Source: Cellulomonas fimi ATCC 484 (GTDB lineage: Bacteria; Actinomycetota; Actinomycetes; Actinomycetales; Cellulomonadaceae). From it: 64,000 nucleotides of DNA. The DNA lies in contig NC_015514.1 of assembly GCF_000212695.1 (NCBI RefSeq), positions 2,976,001-3,040,000 on the forward strand, read 5' to 3'. Below, in pieces: positions 42,922 through 53,157 of this stretch (position 1 is the stretch's first letter; every line of letters begins with the position of its first letter). Below the pieces are notes generated by a model. The model saw only the letters and a list, made by a program, of their open reading frames with translations, did not search any database and was not told the origin of the DNA. Position numbers and translations under genes: made by a program.

Positions 42922-43365
42922 ATGACGGAACACGAGAGCCTTCCCGCCCCCACCGCCGACGAGGCCCGCACCCTGCTCGCCCGGTCCGCCGCCGCAGCCG
43001 GGACGCTGCGCGCGAGCGGCCAGAACCGCCACGCGCTGTGGCTCACCGGCCACGCCGCGGCGACCTTCATGTTCTTCGTCGGGCTCGCGACGACTCCCGA
43101 GGACACCGGGGCCCTCGTGCTCGCCGGCTCCTACGGCGCCGTCCTGCTCGCCCTGTCGCTCGCCTGGCTGCGCGGCGCCCCCATGACCAAGCACGGCATG
43201 GGCCGCCGGTGGGTCGCCGCCGTCACCACGTGGGGCGTCGTCTACGCGCTCGCGCTCGTCGTCGGGCTCACGTGGCTGCGCGAGTCCGTGCTGTGGTGGC
43301 TCGTCGCCGCCGTCCTCGCGACCGTGCCGCTCGCGTGGGGCGCGTGGCGGGAGGCGCAGGCATGA
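42922..43365 (+). CDS. four-helix membrane protein, partner of a winged-helix regulator
   Basis: A 147-aa protein. A ~45-residue N-terminal cytosolic part (TADEARTLLARSAAAAGTLR) precedes four membrane helices (about 48-66, 70-88, 100-118, 121-139). Such proteins are regularly paired with PF13601-type winged-helix genes in actinobacteria; the function is unknown. The ATG at 42922 is chosen because it follows the operator; another ATG at 42907 would lie within it. The stop overlaps the regulator ATG. Confidence 0.75.
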   Translation: MTEHESLPAPTADEARTLLARSAAAAGTLRASGQNRHALWLTGHAAATFMFFVGLATTPEDTGALVLAGSYGAVLLALSLAWLRGAPMTKHGMGRRWVAAVTTWGVVYALALVVGLTWLRESVLWWLVAAVLATVPLAWGAWREAQA

Positions 43366-43688
43366 CACCGCCGCTGCCCGGCCCCGACGCGGTGGGCGAG
43401 CCCGCCCGCGCCCGGCTCGACGAGGTCGTGCACTCCCCCGTCCGCCTGTCCGTCGTCGCCGCGCTTGCCGCGACCGACGAGGCCGAGTTCGGCGCGGTGC
43501 GCGACGCGGTCGAGATCAGCGACTCCGCCCTCTCCAAGGCGGTGGCCGTGCTCGAGCAGGCGGGCTACGTCACCGTGCGCAAGGGCTACGTCGGCAAGCG
43601 TCCGCGCACCTGGCTCGCGCTGACCCCGACGGGGCGCGGGGCCCTGCGCGACCACCTCGCGGCGCTGCGCGCGATCGCGGGCGACTGA
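43362..43688 (+). CDS. winged-helix transcriptional regulator (PF13601 type)
   Basis: A 108-aa MarR-like winged-helix protein: DEVVHSPVRLSVVAALAATD, SDSALSKAVAVLEQAGYV (recognition helix region) and the wing RKGYVGKRPRTWLALTPTGR. Translationally coupled to the membrane protein (ATGA overlap), so the two probably form an autoregulated unit. No effector domain is present. Confidence 0.85.
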   Translation: MTPPLPGPDAVGEPARARLDEVVHSPVRLSVVAALAATDEAEFGAVRDAVEISDSALSKAVAVLEQAGYVTVRKGYVGKRPRTWLALTPTGRGALRDHLAALRAIAGD

Positions 43689-43720
43689 CCGCTGCCGCGC
43701 GCGCCGCCTACGGTGGGGCG

Positions 43721-44155
43721 ATGACGTCGGTCAGGAAGGTCCAGGTCACGTTCGACTGCGCGGAGCCGCGCCGCGTCGCCGCCTTCTGGTGCGCCGTGCT
43801 GGGGTACGTCCCGCCCGCACCGCCCGACGGGCACGCGACGTGGGAGGACGCCGAGGCGTCCCTGCCGCCCGAGCGGCGCGGGGCGTGGGCCGCCGCCGCC
43901 GACCCCGAGGGCGTGGGACCGCGGCTGTACTTCCAGCGCGTGCCCGAGGGCAAGGTCGTCAAGAACCGCGTGCACCTCGACGTGCGGGTCGGGGTCGGGC
44001 TCGTCGGCGAGGAGCGCGTCGCCGCCCTCGAGGCCGAGTGCGCCCGGCTCGTCGCCGTCGGAGGGACCCGGGTCCGGCTGCTGCCCGCGGACGACGAGGA
44101 CGAGTCGTGCCTCGTCATGCAGGACGTCGAGGGCAACGAGTTCTGCCTCGACTGA
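43721..44155 (+). CDS. VOC family protein (glyoxalase-like)
   Basis: A 144-aa protein. VTFDCAEPRRVAAFWCAVLGY at the start and NRVHLDVRV...LVMQDVEGNEFCLD at the end are the two beta-alpha-beta-beta-beta halves of a PF18029-type VOC domain. Metal ligands are not obvious (one His in VHLDV, one Glu in GNEFC). Substrate unknown. The ATG at 43721 follows TACGGT by 6 nt, so the mRNA is probably leaderless. Confidence 0.85.
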   Translation: MTSVRKVQVTFDCAEPRRVAAFWCAVLGYVPPAPPDGHATWEDAEASLPPERRGAWAAAADPEGVGPRLYFQRVPEGKVVKNRVHLDVRVGVGLVGEERVAALEAECARLVAVGGTRVRLLPADDEDESCLVMQDVEGNEFCLD

Positions 44156-44230
44156 GGCCGCGCGCCGGGCGTCGCCGCCCCCGCGCCTCCCCGGGTCAGG
44201 CCGACGGGTCCGGGGCGGTCGGCGGAGGTC

Positions 44231-44268
44231 TCGGGCGCCGTCACCCGCTCAGCTCGGCGGGCGCCCGA
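44231..44268. terminator. stem-loop between convergent VOC gene and ilvD
   Basis: TCGGGCGCC (44231-44239) pairs with GGCGCCCGA (44260-44268). No T-run. Confidence 0.5.
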
Positions 44269-44272
44269 CCGC

Positions 44273-45988
44273 TCACGACAGGACGGCACCGCGCGACGCG
44301 GACTGCACGAGCTTCTGGTACTTGCCGAGGACGCCGCGGGTGTACCGGGGCGCGATCGGCTCCCACCCGACGGCACGCTCCGCGAGGGTCGCGTCGTCGA
44401 CGAGCAGGTCCAGGGCCGCGTGCGCGACGTCGAGGCGGATCCGGTCACCGTCACGCACGAACGCGATCGGCCCCGCGTCGACGGCCTCGGGGGCGATGTG
44501 CCCGACGCACAGTCCCGTCGTCCCGCCGGAGAAGCGGCCGTCCGTCACGAGCAGGACGTCCTTGCCGAGACCGGCGCCCTTGATCGCGCCGGTGATCGCG
44601 AGCATCTCGCGCATGCCCGGCCCGCCCTTGGGGCCCTCGTAGCGGATCACGACGACGTCGCCCGCCTGGATCGTGCCGTCCTCGAGCGCGTCGAGCGCGG
44701 CCCGCTCCCGCTCGAACACGCGCGCGGTCCCCTCGAACACGTCGGAGTCGAAACCCGCCGACTTCACGACCGCGCCCTCGGGCGCGAGCGAACCGTGCAG
44801 GATCGTGATGCCGCCCGTGCGGTGGATCGGGTCGTCGAGCGCCCGCAGGATCTTGCCGTCGGGGTCGGGCGGGGCGATCTGCGCGAGGTTCTCCGCGACG
44901 GTCCGGCCGGTCACGGTGAGGCAGTCGCCGTGCAGGAGGCCCGCGTCGAGCAGCGCCTTCATGACGACGGGGACGCCGCCGATGCGGTCGACGTCGTTCA
45001 TGACGTACCGGCCGAACGGCTTGAGGTCTCCGAGGTGCGGCACGCGCGCCGCGACGCGGCTGAAGTCGTCGAGCGTGAGGTCGACCTCCGCCTCGTGCGC
45101 GATCGCGAGCAGGTGCAGCACCGCGTTGGTCGAGCCGCCGAACGCCATGACCACCGCGATCGCGTTCTCGAAGGCCTCCTTGGTCATGATCTGGCGCGCC
45201 GTGATCCCGCGCCGCAGCAGCTCGACGACCGCCTCCCCCGAGCGTCGGGCGAACTGGTCGCGGCGGCGGTCGGCCGACGGCGGTGCGGCCGAGCCCGGCA
45301 GCGACATGCCCATCGCCTCCGCGACCGACGCCATGGTGTTCGCGGTGTACATGCCGCCGCACGCACCCTCGCCCGGGCAGATCGCACGCTCGATCCGGTC
45401 GACGTCCTCCGGGCTCATGAGCCCCCGAGCGCACGCCCCGACGGCCTCGAACGCGTCGATGATCGTCACGTCCTTCTCGGTGCCGTCGGACAGCTTGACC
45501 CAGCCCGGCATGATCGAGCCCGCGTAGAGGAACACGCTCGCCAGGTCGAGGCGCGCGGCCGCCATGAGCATCCCCGGCAGCGACTTGTCGCACCCCGCGA
45601 GCAGCACCGACCCGTCGAGGCGCTCGGCCATCATCACGGTCTCGACGGAGTCCGCGATGACGTCCCGGCTCACGAGCGAGTAGTGCATGCCCTCGTGGCC
45701 CATCGAGATGCCGTCCGACACCGAGATCGTGCCGAACTCCAGCGGGTAGCCGCCGCCCGCGTGCACGCCGTCCTTGACCGCCTTGGCCAGGCGGTCGAGC
45801 GACAGGTTGCACGGCGTGATCTCGTTCCACGACGACGCGACGCCGACCTGCGGCTTCGCGAAGTCCTCGTCCCCGAGCCCGACCGCGCGCAGCATCCCGC
45901 GCGCGGCCGTCGCCTCGAGCCCGTCGGTCACCTGCCGCGAGCGCGGCTTGATGTCGACCCCGGGCGTGCCGTCCTGCGTCGTCGTCAT
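44273..45988 (-). CDS. ilvD: dihydroxy-acid dehydratase, short (571-aa) subfamily
   Basis: A 571-aa IlvD/Edd enzyme converting dihydroxy-isovalerate and -methylvalerate to the keto acids for Val/Leu and Ile. Cluster and Mg-site residues: Cys in TPCNLSLD (about 59), GCDKSLPG (about 132) and [11 protein letters not shown] (about 204). The wording and length fit the mycobacterial/plant-type enzymes, generally [2Fe-2S]. Sugar-acid dehydratase activity cannot be excluded but the motifs favour DHAD. ATG at 45988, 6 nt after a minus-strand TAGTCT, so probably leaderless. Confidence 0.9.
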   Translation of the reverse strand: MTTTQDGTPGVDIKPRSRQVTDGLEATAARGMLRAVGLGDEDFAKPQVGVASSWNEITPCNLSLDRLAKAVKDGVHAGGGYPLEFGTISVSDGISMGHEGMHYSLVSRDVIADSVETVMMAERLDGSVLLAGCDKSLPGMLMAAARLDLASVFLYAGSIMPGWVKLSDGTEKDVTIIDAFEAVGACARGLMSPEDVDRIERAICPGEGACGGMYTANTMASVAEAMGMSLPGSAAPPSADRRRDQFARRSGEAVVELLRRGITARQIMTKEAFENAIAVVMAFGGSTNAVLHLLAIAHEAEVDLTLDDFSRVAARVPHLGDLKPFGRYVMNDVDRIGGVPVVMKALLDAGLLHGDCLTVTGRTVAENLAQIAPPDPDGKILRALDDPIHRTGGITILHGSLAPEGAVVKSAGFDSDVFEGTARVFERERAALDALEDGTIQAGDVVVIRYEGPKGGPGMREMLAITGAIKGAGLGKDVLLVTDGRFSGGTTGLCVGHIAPEAVDAGPIAFVRDGDRIRLDVAHAALDLLVDDATLAERAVGWEPIAPRYTRGVLGKYQKLVQSASRGAVLS

Positions 45989-46181
45989 GAGCCGAGACTA
46001 GGCAGGCCGGGCGCACCGGGCACCCCGCACCGCACCTGCCGGACCACCCGGATGCCGCACGGGGTCACACCCGAGGTCCCTCATCACCGGGCGCGCGCGT
46101 GCCGATCCTTGTGGTGACCCTGCACGACACCCGTCCGTGCCGACGACGGTCCCGCACGACGACACCCGGGGGGAGGTGCCG

Positions 46182-48569
46182 ATGCGCTCCCCTGCCGCGC
46201 CGCGCCCTCGCACGCTCGACCGCGTGACGTGGCAGGCGTTCCTCGTCGGCGGGCTGCTCCTGGTGTCCGTCGTCATGCTCACGCCGGGCTGGGCCGGAGA
46301 GATCCTGTGGGACGCCGTCCCGCTGCTCGCCGTCGGCGCGATGGTGCTCGGCGTGCGCCGGAACCGGCCCGCGGCCGCGCGCGCCTGGTGGTGGCTGACC
46401 GCCGGCGTCGCGTGGTGGACCGCCGTCGACGTCGGGTGGACCACCTGGTACGTGGTCGTGGGCGACAGCGACCTGGTGCCGTGGTGGTACGACGTCCTCT
46501 ACGTGCCGACCTACGTGCTGCTCGTCGTCGGGCTCGCGCGCCTGCCGCGCAACTCGCTGCGGGTGCGGCACGAGACCGCCACGATGGACGCCGTCGTCGT
46601 CGTGGTCGGGTTCGCGCTGCTGTACTGGGCGATCGTGTTCCGCAGCGTCCTCGGCCCGGACGTCGTGCACGACCCGGCGCGGTCGCTGTCGGTCCTCTCG
46701 CTCGCGATGGGCCTCGGTGTCGTCCTCATGACCGCCCGGCTGTGGTTCCGCTACGGCAACCGCAACCGCGCGTACGCGCTGCTCGGCTGGGGCGTGACCG
46801 CCTCGACGTTCGCCGACATGCTCTACACGGTGACCCTCACCGGCGACGGCCTGCCGGGCATCTCTGTGCTCGACACCTCGCTCACGGAGGGCGTCGGCAG
46901 CGCGAGCTGGCTCGTGTGGTTCGTGCTGTTCGGGACGGCCGCGCTGCACCCCGCGACCCGCGGCTCGGAGGACGCGGCGCCCAGCACCGCACTGACGCTG
47001 GCGCGCGGGATCGTCTTCTTCCTCGTGGTGACCGTCGGACCCGTGACGTTCCTGCTCACGCTGCGCACGGGCGCGTCGGTCACGCTCGCGTGGGAGGACC
47101 TCGCGGTGCCGCTCCTGACGGTCGGGCTCCTGTCGGCGTTCCTCGTCGCCCGGCTCGTCGTCGGTACGAGCACCGCGCAGCGGCGCGCGATCCAGCTCGA
47201 CCGGCAGGCCACCGAGCTGTCCCGTGCGCTGCACGAGCAGCGGGCCCTGCAGGAGCTGCTCAGCCACCAGGCCCGGCACGACCCGCTCACGGGGCTCGGC
47301 AACCGCGCGCACTTCAACGACCGGCTGGCTGCCTCCGACGGGGCCGGCGGGCGCGCGGTCCTCATGATCGACCTCGACGGCTTCAAGAGCGTGAACGACG
47401 ACAACGGGCACCCGGCGGGCGACGAGCTGCTGTCGCAGGTGGCGGCCCGCATGCGCGGCGTCGTCGGGGACCGGGACACCGTCGCGCGGATCGGCGGCGA
47501 CGAGTTCGCCGTGCTGCTGGAGCACACCGACGAGAGCGCCGCGCACGACGCCGCGTGGCGCGTGGTCCGCGCGATCGGGGAGGCGTTCGTCGTCGACGCG
47601 CAGGCGGTGCGCGTCACCGCGAGCATCGGCGTGCGGCTGCTGGACGGGTCGGTGGGGACCGAGGAGGCGCTGCGGGACGCGGACCTCGCCCTCTACGCCG
47701 CGAAGGCGGCAGGCAAGAACCAGGTGTGCGTGTTCGACCCGCGGCTGCGCGCCGAGCAGGTCGGCCGGTCCCGGCTCGTCTCCGGGCTGCGGCACGCCCT
47801 GAGCCGGGACGAGCTCGTGGTCCACTACCAGCCGGTCGTCGATCTCGTCACGCGCGAGGTGCTGTCGGTCGAGGCGCTGCTGCGCTGGCAGTCCGCGCGC
47901 GGGCTCGTCATGCCGGACCGGTTCATCCCCGTGGCCGAGGACACCGGCCTGATCGTGCCGATCGGCGATCACGTGCTGCGCCGCGCCACCGCGGACGCCC
48001 GCGTGTGGTTCGACGCGCACGGCGTCGGCGTGCACGTCAACGTCTCCGGTCGTCAGCTGCGCCGCCCCGACGTCGTGCCGACCGTCCTGGGCGCACTCGA
48101 TGCCGCGGGCCTGCCCGGGCGCGCGCTCGTGCTGGAGATCACCGAGACCGCGCTGCTCGCGACCGGCAAGCCCGAGACCGCGCTCGTCGCCGCGCACCTG
48201 TCCGAGCTGCGCGAGCACGGCGTGCGCGTCGCGATCGACGACTTCGGCACGGGCTACTCCTCGCTCGCCTACCTGCAGCGCCTGCCCGTCGACATCGTGA
48301 AGATCGACGGGGCCTTCACGCGGTTCGCCGCCGACCCCGGCGACGAGGCGCGCCGCCGCCGCGCCCTGGCCACCGCGATCGTCGACCTGTGCGCGACGCT
48401 CGACCTGCAGGCCGTCGCCGAGCAGATCGAGACCGCCGAGGAGGCCGAGGCCGTGCGCGCGCTCGGCTGCCCGCTCGGCCAGGGCTACCTGTTCGGCCGC
48501 CCGGTCCCCCGCGACCAGATCGCGCCCCTGCTCGGCAGCCCCGACGTCACGGCGCACCGCTCCCGCTGA
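46182..48569 (+). CDS. membrane GGDEF-EAL cyclic-di-GMP enzyme
   Basis: A 795-aa protein. Eight or nine membrane helices (about 15-328) without a named sensor domain, a short coiled linker (about 333-362), GGDEF at 438-442 (RIGGDEFAVL, intact) and an EAL domain starting near 545 with EAL at 564-566, EITE, IDDFGTGYSSL and QGYLFGRPV. In the usual AEGVET position it has AEQIET. Both active sites look competent, so it could make and degrade c-di-GMP. ATG at 46182 with GGGGGAGG upstream. No clear operon partner. Confidence 0.92.
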   Translation: MRSPAAPRPRTLDRVTWQAFLVGGLLLVSVVMLTPGWAGEILWDAVPLLAVGAMVLGVRRNRPAAARAWWWLTAGVAWWTAVDVGWTTWYVVVGDSDLVPWWYDVLYVPTYVLLVVGLARLPRNSLRVRHETATMDAVVVVVGFALLYWAIVFRSVLGPDVVHDPARSLSVLSLAMGLGVVLMTARLWFRYGNRNRAYALLGWGVTASTFADMLYTVTLTGDGLPGISVLDTSLTEGVGSASWLVWFVLFGTAALHPATRGSEDAAPSTALTLARGIVFFLVVTVGPVTFLLTLRTGASVTLAWEDLAVPLLTVGLLSAFLVARLVVGTSTAQRRAIQLDRQATELSRALHEQRALQELLSHQARHDPLTGLGNRAHFNDRLAASDGAGGRAVLMIDLDGFKSVNDDNGHPAGDELLSQVAARMRGVVGDRDTVARIGGDEFAVLLEHTDESAAHDAAWRVVRAIGEAFVVDAQAVRVTASIGVRLLDGSVGTEEALRDADLALYAAKAAGKNQVCVFDPRLRAEQVGRSRLVSGLRHALSRDELVVHYQPVVDLVTREVLSVEALLRWQSARGLVMPDRFIPVAEDTGLIVPIGDHVLRRATADARVWFDAHGVGVHVNVSGRQLRRPDVVPTVLGALDAAGLPGRALVLEITETALLATGKPETALVAAHLSELREHGVRVAIDDFGTGYSSLAYLQRLPVDIVKIDGAFTRFAADPGDEARRRRALATAIVDLCATLDLQAVAEQIETAEEAEAVRALGCPLGQGYLFGRPVPRDQIAPLLGSPDVTAHRSR

Positions 48570-48800
48570 CGTCCCGCGCACGGTCGCGTGCGACGACCGC
48601 ACGCCCGGCGATCGTCAGCGGTCGACGCGGGTCAGGGGACGGGACGTCACGGGTCGACGACCGTGCGGCCCTCGACGCCGGCGACGTCCTGGCCGCCGAC
48701 ACGTCGTGGTCGACCTGCCGCGACGTCATGGTCGTCGTCGTGCACCCCTCCGGACGGAGGTACGTACCGACGCACGGCGAGAGAGCCCGACCACCGGACG

Positions 48801-50663
48801 TCAGCCGCGGCGGAGGCGGCTCACGTCGCGGACCGCGCCGCGGTCGGCGGACGTCGCCATCGCGGCGTAGGCCTGCAGCGCCGGCGAGACGTAGCGGTCA
48901 CGGTTCACCGGCTGCCACGGGTTCTCCGAGGCCTCCATCTTGGCGCGCCGCTCCGCGAGGACCGCGTCGGGCACGTTGATGCGGATGAGGCGGGTCTCGA
49001 CGTCGATCTCGATCTCGTCGCCGTCCTCGATCAGCCCGATCGCGCCGCCGGCCGCCGCCTCGGGGCTCACGTGGCCCACGGAGATGCCGGACGAGCCGCC
49101 CGAGAACCGGCCGTCGGTGACGAGCGCGCACACCTTGCCCAGGCCGCGGCCCTTGATGAACGACGTCGGGTAGAGCATCTCCTGCATGCCGGGGCCGCCC
49201 GACGGGCCCTCGTACCGGACGACGACGACGTGGCCGGGCTGGACCTCCTTGCGGAGGATCTTGTCGACGGCCTCGTCCTGCGACTCGCAGACCAGCGCGG
49301 TGCCGACGAAGTGGAAGAGCTCGGGGTCGATGCCCGCGGTCTTGATGATCGCGCCGTCCTCGGCGAGGTTGCCGCGCAGCACGGCCAGGCCGCCCTCGAC
49401 GGTGTAGGCGTGCGCGACGTCGCGGATGCAGCCGTTCGCGGCGTCGGTGTCGAGCGACTCCCACACGTTCGACGTGGAGAACGCCTGCGTGGTCCGCACG
49501 CCGCCGGGGGCCGCGTGGAACAGCGCCCGGGCGCGCTCGGTCGCGCGGCCGCCGCGGATGTCCCAGTCGTCGAGCCACGCGCGCAGCGTCGGGGTGTGCA
49601 CCGACGTGACGTCGTGGTCGAGCAGGCCGCCGCGGTCGAGCTCGCCGAGCAGGGCCGGGATGCCGCCCGCGCGGTGCACGTCCTCCATGTGGAAGTCGGG
49701 GTGGTTCGGCGCGACCTTCGACAGGCACGGCACGCGGCGGCTGATCGCGTCGATGTCGGCGAGCGTGAAGTCGAGCTCGGCCTCCTGCGCGGCCGCGAGG
49801 ATGTGCAGGACCGTGTTGGTCGAGCCGCCCATCGCGACGTCGAGCGCCATCGCGTTCGAGAACGCGGCGCGGTTCGCGATCGAGCGGGGCGCGACGGTGT
49901 CGTCCTCGTCGTCGTAGTAGCGGCGGGCCAGGTCGACGATCGTGCGGCCGGCCTCGAGGAACAGCTCGCGGCGGGCGCTGTGGGTGGCGAGCGTCGAGCC
50001 GTTGCCGGGCAGCGACAGGCCGAGCGCCTCGGTCAGGCAGTTCATCGAGTTCGCGGTGAACATGCCCGAGCACGAGCCGCACGTGGGGCACGCGTTCTCC
50101 TCGACGCGGCCGAGCGCGTCGTCCGAGACGTTGTCGTCGGCGGAGTAGTTGATCGCGTTGATGAGGTTGAGGTGCGTCTTCGCGACGCCGTCCGCGACGA
50201 CGGCCTTGCCGGCCTCCATGGGCCCGCCGGACACGAAGATCACCGGGATGTTCAGCCGCAGCGCAGCGTTGAGCATCCCGGGCGTGATCTTGTCGCAGTT
50301 GGAGATGCACACGAGCGCGTCGGCGCAGTGCGCGTTGACCATGTACTCGACGGAGTCGGCGATGAGGTCGCGGCTCGGCAGCGAGTAGAGCATCCCGCCG
50401 TGCCCCATCGCGATCCCGTCGTCGACCGCGATGGTGTTGAACTCCTTCGCGACGCCGCCCGCCTCACGGACCGCCGACGCGACGAGGTCGCCCATGTCCT
50501 TGAGGTGCACGTGCCCGGGGACGAACTGCGTGTAGGAGTTGGCGATCGCGACGATCGGCTTGCCGAAGTCCTCGGTCGTCATGCCCGTGGCGCGCCACAG
50601 CGCGCGGGCGCCGGCCATGTTGCGGCCGTGGGTCGAGGTACGAGAGCGCAGCGGACGGCTCAT
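48801..50663 (-). CDS. ilvD: dihydroxy-acid dehydratase, E. coli-type (620 aa)
   Basis: A 620-aa enzyme very close in plan to E. coli Ilv[32 protein letters not shown] (cluster Cys), [21 protein letters not shown], and [16 protein letters not shown]. This subfamily carries an oxygen-labile [4Fe-4S] cluster. It is clearly a different type from the 571-aa enzyme less than 3 kb away. ATG at 50663 with AAGGAG upstream. A 231-bp gap (48570-48800) separates it from the convergent GGDEF-EAL gene and shows no gene. Confidence 0.93.
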   Translation of the reverse strand: MSRPLRSRTSTHGRNMAGARALWRATGMTTEDFGKPIVAIANSYTQFVPGHVHLKDMGDLVASAVREAGGVAKEFNTIAVDDGIAMGHGGMLYSLPSRDLIADSVEYMVNAHCADALVCISNCDKITPGMLNAALRLNIPVIFVSGGPMEAGKAVVADGVAKTHLNLINAINYSADDNVSDDALGRVEENACPTCGSCSGMFTANSMNCLTEALGLSLPGNGSTLATHSARRELFLEAGRTIVDLARRYYDDEDDTVAPRSIANRAAFSNAMALDVAMGGSTNTVLHILAAAQEAELDFTLADIDAISRRVPCLSKVAPNHPDFHMEDVHRAGGIPALLGELDRGGLLDHDVTSVHTPTLRAWLDDWDIRGGRATERARALFHAAPGGVRTTQAFSTSNVWESLDTDAANGCIRDVAHAYTVEGGLAVLRGNLAEDGAIIKTAGIDPELFHFVGTALVCESQDEAVDKILRKEVQPGHVVVVRYEGPSGGPGMQEMLYPTSFIKGRGLGKVCALVTDGRFSGGSSGISVGHVSPEAAAGGAIGLIEDGDEIEIDVETRLIRINVPDAVLAERRAKMEASENPWQPVNRDRYVSPALQAYAAMATSADRGAVRDVSRLRRG

Positions 50664-50709
50664 CGCGGGTCTCCTTCGCAGATCCCCCGCGGGGCCGGCG
50701 GGAGGGTGG

Positions 50710-50741
50710 GACGGGGCGCTGCCCTGCGGCAGCGCCCCGTC
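50710..50741 (-). terminator. strong stem-loop between the GH3 gene and ilvD
   Basis: Perfect 13-bp arms GACGGGGCGCTGC (50710-50722) and GCAGCGCCCCGTC (50729-50741), 6-nt loop. It lies 66 bp beyond the GH3 stop, read on minus, and ends that operon. A minus-strand TAGGGT at 50747-50742 abuts it, so it could instead sit at the 5' end of the ilvD mRNA. Confidence 0.65.
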
Positions 50742-50807
50742 ACCCTACGTCGCACCCGGCGGAGGTCGGGCGCGGCGTCCGCGCTTCGATCGACGTCGTC
50801 GCGCCGG

Positions 50808-53090
50808 TCAGCGCACCACGGACGACGTCCAGCGCGCGTCGTCCGCCGTGATGCGGTGCACCCCGCCCGTGAGCGTGACGCGGGTCTGCGTCTCCCGCTC
50901 GGCGCACGAGGGGCCGACCCACAGCTCGAGGTCGCCGGGCTCGACGACCCGCTCCCCCGTGCGGTCGGTGAACGCGAGCCGCGCCGCGGGGACGACGAGC
51001 TCGACGACGGCCGTCTGGCCACGCTCGAGGTGCACGCGCTGGTAGCCGAGGAGCTGCGCGACCGGGCGGGTCACGCTCGCCACGACGTCCCGGCCGTAGA
51101 GCTGCACGACGTCGTCGCCGCCGCGCTCGCCCGTGTTCGTCACGCGCACGGTGACGACCAGCGGCCCGTCGGTCGTGGTGATCGGCTCGACCGCGAGGTC
51201 GGTGTGCGTGAACGTCGTGTACGACAGGCCGTGCCCGAACGGCAGGACGGGACGCGTCGACAGGTTCGTCACGTCGCCGTCTCCGCCGAGCGCCGGGTGC
51301 AGGTACGTGTACGGCTGCGCACCGGCCGACCGCGGCAGGCTGACGGGCAGGCGGCCCGACGGGTTGACCCGCCCGGACAGGACGCCCGCTAGGGCGGGAC
51401 CGCCCTCCTCGCCGGGGAAGAACGACTGCACGACCGCCGCGCACCGCTCGACCGCCCAGCCGACCGCGTACGGCCGGCCCGTGAGCAGCACCAGCACGAC
51501 GGGCTTGCCGGTCGCGAGGACCGCCTCGGCGAGCTCGCGCTGCACGCCCGGCAGCTCGAGGTCGTCCCGGTCGCAGCCCTCGCCGACGGTCCCACGGCCG
51601 AACAGGCCCGCGTGGTCGCCGAGCACGAGCACGGCGACGTCCGCCTCGGTCGCGACGCGCACCGCGTCGTCGAACCCGCTGCGGTCGTCGTCGTCGACCG
51701 CGCAGCCGCGCGCGGACAGGACGCTCGCCGACCCGAGCTCGGCGGCCAGCGCCTGGCGCAGCGTGGGCACCTCGATGCCGACGCCCACCTCGGGGTGGTG
51801 CGGCAGCACGTGGTTGACGAACGAGTAGCAGCCGAACATGGCCTCGGGACGGTCCGCGTTGGGGCCGATCACCGCGACGCGGACGCCCTGCCGCAGGGGC
51901 AGCGTGCCGTCGTTGCTCAGCAGCACGACCGACTCCTCGGCGAGCCTGAGCGCGATCCGCCGGTGCTCCGGGGTGTCGAGCTCGACGTCCGTGGGCGGCT
52001 CGTCGTCGAACGTCGCGTCGAGCAGGCCGAGCTCGGCCTTCTGCAGCAGCGCGCGCGTCACGGCCCGGTCGACGAGCGCCTCGTCGACCTTCCCGTCCCG
52101 CACGGCCTCGGCCAGGGGCTCGAGGTACGCGTCACCCGCGGGCAGCTCGATGTCGACACCTGCGGCGAGCGCGAGCCCGGCGGCCTCGCCGAGGTCGCCC
52201 GCGACGTGGTGCAGCAGCTGCAGGAACGCGACGCCGAAGTAGTCCGCGACGACCGTGCCGTCGAAGCCCCAGCGGTCCCGCAGGATCCCCGTGAGGATCG
52301 ACGGGTCCGAGGCCGTGGGGATGCCGTCGAGCTCGGTGTACGACGACATGACCGAGCGCACCCCGCCGTCCCGGACCGCCATCTCGAACGGCGGCAGCAG
52401 CACGTCGGCGACCTCGCGCGGGCCGGCGTGCACGGGGCCGAAGTTGCGGCCCGACTGCGACGCCGAGTACCCGACGAAGTGCTTGAGCGTGGCGTGCACG
52501 CCCGTGGACTGCAGGCCCCGCACGTACGACGTGCCGACCGTGCCGACGAGGTACGGGTCCTCGCCGATGCACTCGTCGACGCGACCCCACCGCGGGTCCC
52601 GGATGACGTCGAGCACGGGCGCGAGGCCCTGGTGCACGCCGAGCGCCCGCATGGACCCGCCGATCGCCGCGCCCATCTGCGTGACGAGCTCGGGGTCGAA
52701 CGACGCGCCCCACGCGAGGGGCGTGGGGAACGTCGCCGCGCGCCACGCGGAGAGCCCCGTGAGGCACTCCTCGTGCACGAGCGCCGGGATCCCCATGCGG
52801 GTCTCGCGCACGAGCCGGCGCTGGAACGCCCACAGCCAGCGCGCACGGGACGCGGGGTCGACGGGACGCGTGCCGTACACCCGGGTGAGGTGCCCGAGCC
52901 CGTGGCGCGAGGCCTCGTCGAGGGTCCGCTCGACCGTGAACTCCCCCTGCAGGGGCGCCACGGCCTCCCCGTCGGACTTCTCCCAGAAGCCGACGATCTG
53001 CGCGAGCTTCTCCTCGAGCGTCATGCGCTCGACCAGGTCCTGCACGCGCTGGTCGGCCTCGACGGCGCCGGACAGCTTCAGATCCGTCAC
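50808..53090 (-). CDS. GH3 beta-glucosidase/beta-xylosidase
   Basis: A 760-aa cytosolic enzyme (no signal peptide). GH3 N-domain with KHFVGYS (substrate-binding KH about 203-204) and nucleophile D283 in VVADYFGVAF; GH3 C-domain; fibronectin-III-like end (VVTVRVTNTGERGGDDVVQLY). SQSGRNFGPVHAGPREVADV recalls beta-xylosidase/exo-glucosidase members, so cellobiose- and xylobiose-type substrates are both possible. GTG at 53090 with AAGGAG upstream. Last gene of the second sugar operon. Confidence 0.92.
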   Translation of the reverse strand: MTDLKLSGAVEADQRVQDLVERMTLEEKLAQIVGFWEKSDGEAVAPLQGEFTVERTLDEASRHGLGHLTRVYGTRPVDPASRARWLWAFQRRLVRETRMGIPALVHEECLTGLSAWRAATFPTPLAWGASFDPELVTQMGAAIGGSMRALGVHQGLAPVLDVIRDPRWGRVDECIGEDPYLVGTVGTSYVRGLQSTGVHATLKHFVGYSASQSGRNFGPVHAGPREVADVLLPPFEMAVRDGGVRSVMSSYTELDGIPTASDPSILTGILRDRWGFDGTVVADYFGVAFLQLLHHVAGDLGEAAGLALAAGVDIELPAGDAYLEPLAEAVRDGKVDEALVDRAVTRALLQKAELGLLDATFDDEPPTDVELDTPEHRRIALRLAEESVVLLSNDGTLPLRQGVRVAVIGPNADRPEAMFGCYSFVNHVLPHHPEVGVGIEVPTLRQALAAELGSASVLSARGCAVDDDDRSGFDDAVRVATEADVAVLVLGDHAGLFGRGTVGEGCDRDDLELPGVQRELAEAVLATGKPVVLVLLTGRPYAVGWAVERCAAVVQSFFPGEEGGPALAGVLSGRVNPSGRLPVSLPRSAGAQPYTYLHPALGGDGDVTNLSTRPVLPFGHGLSYTTFTHTDLAVEPITTTDGPLVVTVRVTNTGERGGDDVVQLYGRDVVASVTRPVAQLLGYQRVHLERGQTAVVELVVPAARLAFTDRTGERVVEPGDLELWVGPSCAERETQTRVTLTGGVHRITADDARWTSSVVR

Positions 53091-53157
53091 GGATCCACTC
53101 CTTCGGAACGTGGTGGTTCGTGGTGGCGGGACGCGACCCCGCCGGCGCGCGAGGGCG

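Noticed and set aside
48570..48800. Possible small gene between the GGDEF-EAL gene and ilvD
   Set aside because: Plus-strand frames here lack an RBS and any family resemblance; treated as intergenic.
50660..50743. 27-codon frame ending on the ilvD ATG as an attenuator leader peptide
   Set aside because: Its GTG overlaps the only -10-like hexamer, it has no branched-chain codon run, and no T-run terminator follows.
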